From contig JAHIQC010000296.1 in assembly GCA_018902765.1 (NCBI GenBank), forward strand, positions 1 through 10,445: 10,445 nucleotides of DNA. The letters are read 5' to 3'. A program made the position numbers and the translations under genes. Shown here piece by piece: positions 5,701-10,445 of this stretch. Each line of letters begins with the position of its first letter. The stretch's first letter is position 1. This stretch comes from Actinomycetota bacterium. GTDB lineage: Bacteria > Actinomycetota > Coriobacteriia > Anaerosomatales > JAHIQC01. The notes under the pieces are model-generated. The model was not told where the DNA came from. It did no database searches and saw only the letters and a program-made list of their open reading frames with translations.

Positions 5701-6462
5701 TTGTTCCTCATCGCGGACAAAGGAACAGCAGTCATCTGCGCCGCGCTTCACTGCGGTCACGAGCTGCGGCCCGAGGTTTCGAGTCTCATGGCGCTCGATG
5801 AGACACAGCGTCTGCGCGAGGAGGATCCTTTCACGGACACGATGGCTGACATTGGCACGAGTCGCATGATCGCGGTCCGATCGCGTTTTGAGGTCGACCT
5901 GAATCGCCCACGTGACCAGGCCGTCTACCTAGACCCTGCACAGGCCTGGGGCCTCGATGTGTGGAAGGCCGCGCCCCCCTTCGAACTTGCCGAGGAGTCC
6001 CGCCGCATCTACGACTCCTTCTACGCCTCGGCGCGCGAGCTGCTGGACGCCGCCGTGGCGCGGCATGGCGCCTTCGTCGTGTTCGACATCCACAGCTACA
6101 ACCACCGTAGAGATGGGGCGGGATCTCCCGGTGCGGATGCGGCTACCGACCCGGAAATCAACCTCGGCACCGAGTCGGTGGATCGGGAGCGGTTCGGAGG
6201 CGTTGTCGACGGCTTCATCAGCTCGCTCACCCACGCGGGCTACGACATTCGACAGAACGTGAAGTTCCGTGGCGGGAACTTTGCCCGCTGGATAAATGCG
6301 ACATATCCGGGCGTTGGGTGCGCCTTGGCCATCGAGTTCAAGAAGACCTTCATGGACGAATGGACCGGGCACTCCGATCCTGACGCTATTGAACGCGCGC
6401 GAGATGCTCTTGCTGCGACGGCCGTTGCGGTCGCACCGCTGATCGCTGGAGGCGCTCGATGA
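5701..6462 (+). CDS. N-formylglutamate amidohydrolase-like enzyme (predicted metal-dependent amidase)
   Basis: This 253-residue cytoplasmic hydrolase belongs to the N-formylglutamate amidohydrolase superfamily (HutG2-type fold). Characterised members cleave N-formyl-L-glutamate to formate and glutamate in histidine breakdown. Supporting motifs are ALHCGHELRPEV (15-26, place of the usual PHxG), then DPFTDTMADI (42-51) and VRSRFEVDLNRPRDQAVY (59-76). FDIHSYNHRRDG (128-139), KFRGGNFARW (188-197) and the core residues ALAIEFKK (208-215) follow. It uses TTG 5701; no other start exists between the nhaA stop and the first conserved block. AGGAAGG lies upstream at a long spacing of 13 bases. No histidine-utilisation gene is near. 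It instead overlaps the QEGLA gene by 4 bases, so a substrate tied to that system, such as an N-acyl or gamma-linked glutamate, is more likely than N-formylglutamate. Confidence 0.85.
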   Translation: MFLIADKGTAVICAALHCGHELRPEVSSLMALDETQRLREEDPFTDTMADIGTSRMIAVRSRFEVDLNRPRDQAVYLDPAQAWGLDVWKAAPPFELAEESRRIYDSFYASARELLDAAVARHGAFVVFDIHSYNHRRDGAGSPGADAATDPEINLGTESVDRERFGGVVDGFISSLTHAGYDIRQNVKFRGGNFARWINATYPGVGCALAIEFKKTFMDEWTGHSDPDAIERARDALAATAVAVAPLIAGGAR

Positions 6463-8363
6463 GGACTCAGCAGCTCACCGAGAAGCGCATAGCGGACATT
6501 GTGGAGCGCATTCGCTCGGACCGTCCGGTTCGCCGGGCCATGCCGGGGTGGGGTCGCTTGCATGTGGACCGACAACTCCCGTTCCTGCTCGTGTATCGCC
6601 GACCGCACGATCGATCTGACCCGGGTACAGAACGTCTTGCCCAAGGCGTGGCCGGCTACCTGCTGGTCGACGGGGACCCTAAGCAAGCTGCTCGCGTGAG
6701 CCAGCTGGTTGAGTCAGTCGCGCGTGTGATGCGAGATGAGTTCGGCGCCTTCCTCATCATCGAGATATGGGCGACACCAGAAGGTGTCGTTCCGCAAGAC
6801 GACCATGTCGCACCGCGACCCGGGTACGACATCATGCACCACAAAGACGCCGGCATCCTGCCGACGATCGAAGAGCTGGCCGCCGGTCTGCGTGAGTCGC
6901 GAATCATGCGCCAGGTGCCTCAAGTGGCCGCAGGCGAGTCCCGACGCGTCGCCCCGCCCGGAATGCGGCCATTGCTCGACGCAAAGAAGCTGCGTGCATT
7001 GAATGCAGACCTCATCGGCATCCAGATACGGCCCGTCTATCGCGAGGAAAGCGGCGACATCTACCCGGTTGTGCTTCGACAGATGTCTCGCCGACTGTCC
7101 ACCTGTGTCGACCGAGCCGCATACCGCTTCACCCGCACGAGAACCACCGCTCGTCCGGTGCACTATCACGCGCTGGGGCGTCGGGCTGTGGTCAAGGCAG
7201 TATGGGAGGTCGACCGAGCGCTTGCCGAGATTGGCGAGTCATTCGATCCACTACTGCAGGTCACTCCGGTCAACGCCGAGAAAGCGTGGGCCGAGTTCAG
7301 CGCGTCTCGCTACCAGCGCCGCCCGCGCTTCGTGTATCGACCCTTGCCCTTCGATCCTGGTCGCATGAAGCACTGGCTGTGGTCCGTTCGACCCGAACGG
7401 GTCGAAGACCCGACGCTCATGTACCTGTTCCGCGACACGCAGTATTCGCTCGATCGCAGCATCTCGCTTCTAAGCGAGATCGAGCGCCCGGGGTTCTTGC
7501 AGACCTCACTTCAGATTCACGGCGGAGTCGAGGATGCTCTCGTCTCACTTGCAACCGAGCTGCTCAACACGCTCCCGCGCAGCCGTCGCTCCTCGGCAGT
7601 GCAACACCTCAACGCCGAGGAGTTCGCTTCGCTGGCCACATTGGAGGTTCTCTCGTACCGCGAGGAGTACCCGCAGTTCGGGGCCCTTCCTGAGGTGCGC
7701 GACGACATCTACTCGGGACTGATGGTCTCGCACGGGCATCTCTACATTGGAGCCGAGGCGCACATCCCGGCTCAACGGGCAGACGCCCTGATCCAGCACG
7801 AAGTCGGCACGCATCTCGTGACGCATCACAACGGCCGTTCTCAGCCCCTGCGACTTCTTGCGGTCGGGCTTCCGGGCTACGAGGAGCTTCAAGAGGGGCT
7901 CGCGGTGCTGGGGGAGTACCTGGTGGGCGGGTTGGACGCCGAGCGTCTCCGCGTGCTGGCGGCCCGCGTCGTTGCTGTGCATGCGATGATAGGTGGGGCG
8001 CAGTTCGTCGAGACGTGGCGCATACTGCGCGGATACGGTTTCTCGCAGCGCGCAGCATTTACCATCGTGACCCGTGTGTATCGCGGAGGTGGCCTGGCCA
8101 AAGATGCGATGTATCTGCGCGGGCTGGTGGGCATTCTCGACTATGTGGCCGATGGCTGCGCGTTCGATCGCCTATTCCTCGGGAAATTCGCGGTCAAACA
8201 CGTTCCGGTCATCGACGAGTTACTTCTTCGTGAAGTACTATCGCCGCCCGCGGTACTTCCGCGATACTTGATGCGCTCAGATGCGATCGAGAGGCTCGGC
8301 CGAGTTGCCGAGGAAGGCCTTTCGGTCACCGACTTGGTGAAAGGACGCGTGCGTAGGCGATGA
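6459..8363 (+). CDS. DUF1704 / 'QEGLA motif' protein, predicted zinc carboxypeptidase-like metallopeptidase
   Basis: This 634-residue protein is recognised by HEVGTHLVTHH (447-457) and YEELQEGLAVL (474-484), which carries the name-giving QEGLA. His447, Glu448 and His452 form a HExxTH zinc site, and Glu479 of QEGLA is the likely third ligand. This is the arrangement in DUF1704 peptidases, whose eukaryotic member MATCAP removes the C-terminal tyrosine of tubulin. The N-terminal ~300 residues have no motif I recognise and may bind substrate. There is no signal peptide or membrane segment, so it acts in the cytoplasm. The start is ATG 6459 with GGAGG 6 bases before it, in an ATGA overlap with the amidohydrolase gene. 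It overlaps the ATP-grasp gene in the same way at its end, so the three are translationally coupled. Some databases label the family 'flavohemoglobin expression-modulating', but nothing here supports that role. Family certain; substrate unknown. Confidence 0.93.
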   Translation: MRTQQLTEKRIADIVERIRSDRPVRRAMPGWGRLHVDRQLPFLLVYRRPHDRSDPGTERLAQGVAGYLLVDGDPKQAARVSQLVESVARVMRDEFGAFLIIEIWATPEGVVPQDDHVAPRPGYDIMHHKDAGILPTIEELAAGLRESRIMRQVPQVAAGESRRVAPPGMRPLLDAKKLRALNADLIGIQIRPVYREESGDIYPVVLRQMSRRLSTCVDRAAYRFTRTRTTARPVHYHALGRRAVVKAVWEVDRALAEIGESFDPLLQVTPVNAEKAWAEFSASRYQRRPRFVYRPLPFDPGRMKHWLWSVRPERVEDPTLMYLFRDTQYSLDRSISLLSEIERPGFLQTSLQIHGGVEDALVSLATELLNTLPRSRRSSAVQHLNAEEFASLATLEVLSYREEYPQFGALPEVRDDIYSGLMVSHGHLYIGAEAHIPAQRADALIQHEVGTHLVTHHNGRSQPLRLLAVGLPGYEELQEGLAVLGEYLVGGLDAERLRVLAARVVAVHAMIGGAQFVETWRILRGYGFSQRAAFTIVTRVYRGGGLAKDAMYLRGLVGILDYVADGCAFDRLFLGKFAVKHVPVIDELLLREVLSPPAVLPRYLMRSDAIERLGRVAEEGLSVTDLVKGRVRRR

Positions 8364-9403
8364 AGATCGGATTCCTGGTCAACGATATCGAGACCGAACA
8401 ACCCGGATACTCCACGACTCGGATGGCGATGGCGGCCATCAATCGCGGACATGAGGCGTGGATAATCACGCCGGGGGATCTGGCCTACGACCCCGATGAG
8501 ATGATCAAAGCTCGCGCCAGACACGCGCCCAAGGACAAGTACAAGGGCGGCACGGCCTATCTGGCAGGGCTCCAGGGAAAGAGCGCTCGCACGCGCCGCA
8601 TCACTGTTGACGACCTTGACGTGCTGATGCTCCGAAACGATCCGTCGCAGGACTACGAGCACCCGTGGCGGCAGTACGCCGGCATCGATTTCGGCCGAAT
8701 CGCGATGCGCAACGGTGTCATCGTCCTGAACGACCCGAACGGCCTGGCCAAGGCCATGAACAAGATGTACTTCCAGCTGTTCCCCGAAGAGGTGCGCCCT
8801 CGTACGCTCATCACCCGCGATCGCGACGAGATCAAGCAGTTCGTGAAGGAGGAAGGTGGCCGCGCGGTCATCAAGCCGCTTCAGGGCTCAGGGGGCAAGG
8901 GCGTGTTCCTGGTCGACCACGCCACCACCAAGAACTTGAACCAGATGGTCGATGCGCTTACGCGCGATGGGTACGTGATCGTCCAGGAGTATCTGGAGGC
9001 AGCGGAGGACGGCGACACACGCCTGTTCATGATGAACGGGCAACCGTTGCGTCACAAAGGCAAGTACGCGGCGTTTCGTCGTGTCAGGCAGGGCGACGAC
9101 ATCCGCTCCAACGTGCATGCGGGCGGCAGTATAGCCCCTGCGGTCATATCGGATGCGGAGCTGCGCATCGCCGAGATCGTGCGGCCCAAGCTGGTCGCTG
9201 ACGGCATGTTCCTGGTTGGCCTGGATATCGTCGGCGACAAGCTCATGGAAGTGAACGTGTTCTCGCCCGGCGGTCTTGGCAGCGCGCAGAAGTTCGAGAA
9301 GGTCAATTTCTCGCACGCGGTAATTGATTCGCTGGAGCGCAAGGTCGATTACATGAGCTTCTACCGCCGACGCTTCTCCAACACCCAGATGGCGACGCTC
9401 TAA
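8360..9403 (+). CDS. Glutathione synthase-like ATP-grasp ligase
   Basis: This 347-residue cytoplasmic ligase would use ATP to form an acyl-phosphate and then an amide bond. A GshB-like N-terminal domain starts MKIGFLVNDIETEQPGYSTT. The ATP-grasp core has AVIKPLQGSGGKGVFLV (169-185) with Lys172 and the glycine-rich loop. VQEYLE with Glu210 is the adenine hinge, and EDGDTRLFMMNG (216-227) includes Arg221. DIRSNVHAGGS (247-257) is the GshB-type RSN-aGG loop, and the metal-binding end is LDIVGDKLMEVNVFSPGG with Asp289, Glu297 and Asn299. All catalytic features look intact. Its start overlaps the stop of the QEGLA gene (ATGA); AAGGA lies 14 bases away, so reinitiation after the upstream gene probably drives translation. 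No gamma-glutamylcysteine synthetase is in the window and the neighbours are a peptidase and an amidase. A peptide or amino-acid ligase role is therefore more likely than true glutathione synthesis. Confidence 0.92.
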   Translation: MKIGFLVNDIETEQPGYSTTRMAMAAINRGHEAWIITPGDLAYDPDEMIKARARHAPKDKYKGGTAYLAGLQGKSARTRRITVDDLDVLMLRNDPSQDYEHPWRQYAGIDFGRIAMRNGVIVLNDPNGLAKAMNKMYFQLFPEEVRPRTLITRDRDEIKQFVKEEGGRAVIKPLQGSGGKGVFLVDHATTKNLNQMVDALTRDGYVIVQEYLEAAEDGDTRLFMMNGQPLRHKGKYAAFRRVRQGDDIRSNVHAGGSIAPAVISDAELRIAEIVRPKLVADGMFLVGLDIVGDKLMEVNVFSPGGLGSAQKFEKVNFSHAVIDSLERKVDYMSFYRRRFSNTQMATL

Positions 9404-9412
9404 CCTTACGCT

Positions 9413-9427
9413 CTGTGCAGGGCACAG
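9413..9427. terminator. Small hairpin after the ATP-grasp gene
   Basis: CTGTGC (9413-9418) pairs with GCACAG (9422-9427) around a 3-base loop, 9 bases after the TAA of the ligase gene. The stem is only 6 base pairs and no T-run follows, so termination here is uncertain. If inactive, the next membrane-protein gene could be read through from the operon. Confidence 0.3.
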
Positions 9428-9483
9428 CACGCGCACGTCGAATCCTTTAGGTCGGGGCGTCATTCCGCCGACGGGGATTGCAC

Positions 9484-10125
9484 ATGTGGCAGGCTGAGTT
9501 GCTGGGTCAGGGATCGACGGTGGGTCGCACTGCGGTTCCGCAAGAGTCCGACGCTTCGGCGTTCGGCGCCGATTGTATGCTCGTGGATGCTTTCGCTATC
9601 GCCTGCGGCCTGCCTTTGTACTATGTGATCGGCATCCCGAGTTCAATGCCGCTCATGCTTGCATATGTGGCGTCGGTCGTGGGGCTTGTGGCTCTGACCC
9701 CCTATATGGTCTGGCTTATGCACTGGGGGCTTCCGGTGCCTTTGCGGGTACGACGCATCACAATGACCTCACTTTTGTACCTCACACCAATGCTGATACT
9801 CGCATTGATCGTTATTGCTCTTGAGATGCAACGAGTGTTCCTCGGCGTGGCGATCATGGGATTTGCCGCCGCCGTTCTCATCGCCGTGGCAGGCGAGCGT
9901 TTTCGCGATTATCCGGCACCCACGAGGCTTGTCCTGATCCGCGTCGGCGCGGCGGTGCTCACTCCTGCGATCGTGCTGTTGCTTACGCAGTGGATGCCCC
10001 ACGGTGTCGAGATCGTGGCCGGCTGGGCCATCCCGGTGCCTGCTGTGGCCGTGGGCGCACTCGGTGCCGCACGCGGATTCTCACACCAGATGGCGCTGCG
10101 GGACAGGCTGATCTCTCACAGCTAG
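9484..10125 (+). CDS. Unrecognised integral membrane protein, about six helices
   Basis: I do not recognise this 213-residue protein. After a polar N-terminus of about 30 residues it shows hydrophobic stretches near residues 32-50, 54-79, 97-114, 119-136, 149-169 and 174-195, giving roughly six membrane helices. Charged residues (RVRR at 89-92 and GERFRDY at 137-143) sit in loops. Met and Pro are frequent in the helices. No conserved catalytic or transport motif was seen. ATG 9484 has GGGG at 9473-9476, 7 bases upstream; TTG 9478 is also in frame but sits only 1 base from that site. It lies 80 bases after the ATP-grasp gene on the same strand, so a link to that operon is possible but not shown. 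It ends 42 bases from the convergent small gene. Confidence 0.7.
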   Translation: MWQAELLGQGSTVGRTAVPQESDASAFGADCMLVDAFAIACGLPLYYVIGIPSSMPLMLAYVASVVGLVALTPYMVWLMHWGLPVPLRVRRITMTSLLYLTPMLILALIVIALEMQRVFLGVAIMGFAAAVLIAVAGERFRDYPAPTRLVLIRVGAAVLTPAIVLLLTQWMPHGVEIVAGWAIPVPAVAVGALGAARGFSHQMALRDRLISHS

Positions 10126-10167
10126 CGCGGATTGAGTTTGGGTCCCAGTTGGGCCGGGCCGTGTTCC

Positions 10168-10422
10168 CTAGTCGAAAGTCCCGAATCGTCGAGACCATCC
10201 GTGGCCAACGATCGCCGAGTTGAGCTGATCGCACAGCTTCTGCCGCGTGTAGCGGCCCGGCGGCAGGAGATTGACGATTCCGAGCGCATCATCGGGCAGG
10301 TCGACGGCTTCGGCTCGCAGTATGATGTCGAGGCGCGAGACGAACTTGTGCTCGCGAAATACAGCCTCGATCATTCGTTGCATCTGTTCTCGGGTATCTT
10401 CCATGGTGGACAAGGGTAGCAT
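10168..10422 (-). CDS. Small conserved-looking soluble protein (NLLPPGRYTR motif)
   Basis: This is an 84-residue protein, or 78 if it starts at the second Met (position 10404). Neither start has a strong Shine-Dalgarno; ATG 10422 has an AGG 7 bases upstream, ATG 10404 has none. The N-terminal half is charged and helical (EDTREQMQRMIEAVFREHK). The C-terminal half holds the compact block LPDDALGIVNLLPPGRYTR (42-60) and QKLCDQLNSAIVGHGW (61-76), which looks strongly constrained and ends in GTFD. I recall similar small proteins in actinobacterial, including Coriobacteriia, genomes, but know no function. The pattern of composition and the codon use favour a real gene over its antisense reading frame at 10132-10419. 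Confidence 0.72.
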   Translation of the reverse strand: MLPLSTMEDTREQMQRMIEAVFREHKFVSRLDIILRAEAVDLPDDALGIVNLLPPGRYTRQKLCDQLNSAIVGHGWSRRFGTFD

Positions 10423-10445
10423 GCGCGCGCCTATGGATGGAGTCA

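Noticed and set aside
8360..9403. True glutathione synthetase (gshB)
   Set aside because: Fold and motifs agree, but there is no gshA nearby and the coupled peptidase and amidase point to another substrate, so no symbol is given.
9478..9483. TTG start two codons before ATG 9484
   Set aside because: The GGGG site would be only 1 base from TTG but is 7 bases from ATG.
10132..10419. 95-codon plus-strand frame opposite the small end gene
   Set aside because: The minus-strand frame has a far more protein-like, motif-bearing sequence; the plus frame has no ribosome binding site at its start.

Overview
This is a GC-rich window (about 60% by eye) with short intergenic gaps, ATGA stop/start overlaps, and GTG and TTG starts. 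It looks like the chromosome of a high-GC bacterium. The membrane polyferredoxin, the pstB style and a small C-terminal protein that reminds me of conserved actinobacterial proteins make me lean towards an anaerobic or facultative Actinomycetota, perhaps Coriobacteriia-like. That placement is a low-confidence inference. I see no rRNA, tRNA, CRISPR array, insertion sequence, integrase or attachment site.

Left part (1-2421). The window opens in the last codons of pstB, the phosphate ABC transporter ATPase; no phoU follows directly. After a strong hairpin that reaches into the ribosome binding site come two exported proteins in tandem. One is a secreted permuted-papain (YiiX/YycO/NlpC-P60-like) cysteine hydrolase with His116 and Cys200. 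The other is a probable lipoprotein with about seven beta-propeller-like repeats. Two hairpins separate them from the next, convergent gene.

Middle (2422-5676). A minus-strand NapH/YccM/CcoG-type membrane polyferredoxin has two FCxxxCP motifs, two 4Fe-4S ferredoxin motifs and a helical C-terminal domain. It is divergent from a GNAT acetyltransferase of the phosphinothricin/methionine-sulfone type. Then comes an NhaA Na+/H+ antiporter with all key ion-binding residues and a long cytoplasmic insertion.

Right part (5701-9403) is the most interesting. Three genes are coupled by 4-base overlaps and lie 24 bases after nhaA: an N-formylglutamate-amidohydrolase-like enzyme, a DUF1704 'QEGLA' protein with a HEVGTH zinc-peptidase motif, and a glutathione-synthase-like ATP-grasp ligase. 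Tubulin tyrosine ligase is also an ATP-grasp enzyme, and the eukaryotic tubulin carboxypeptidase MATCAP carries a DUF1704 domain. The set therefore looks like a bacterial 'add a residue / remove a residue' amide-bond system with an extra amidohydrolase. Its substrate cannot be read from the sequence.

End (9484-10445). An unrecognised six-helix membrane protein is convergent with a small, conserved-looking soluble protein on the minus strand.
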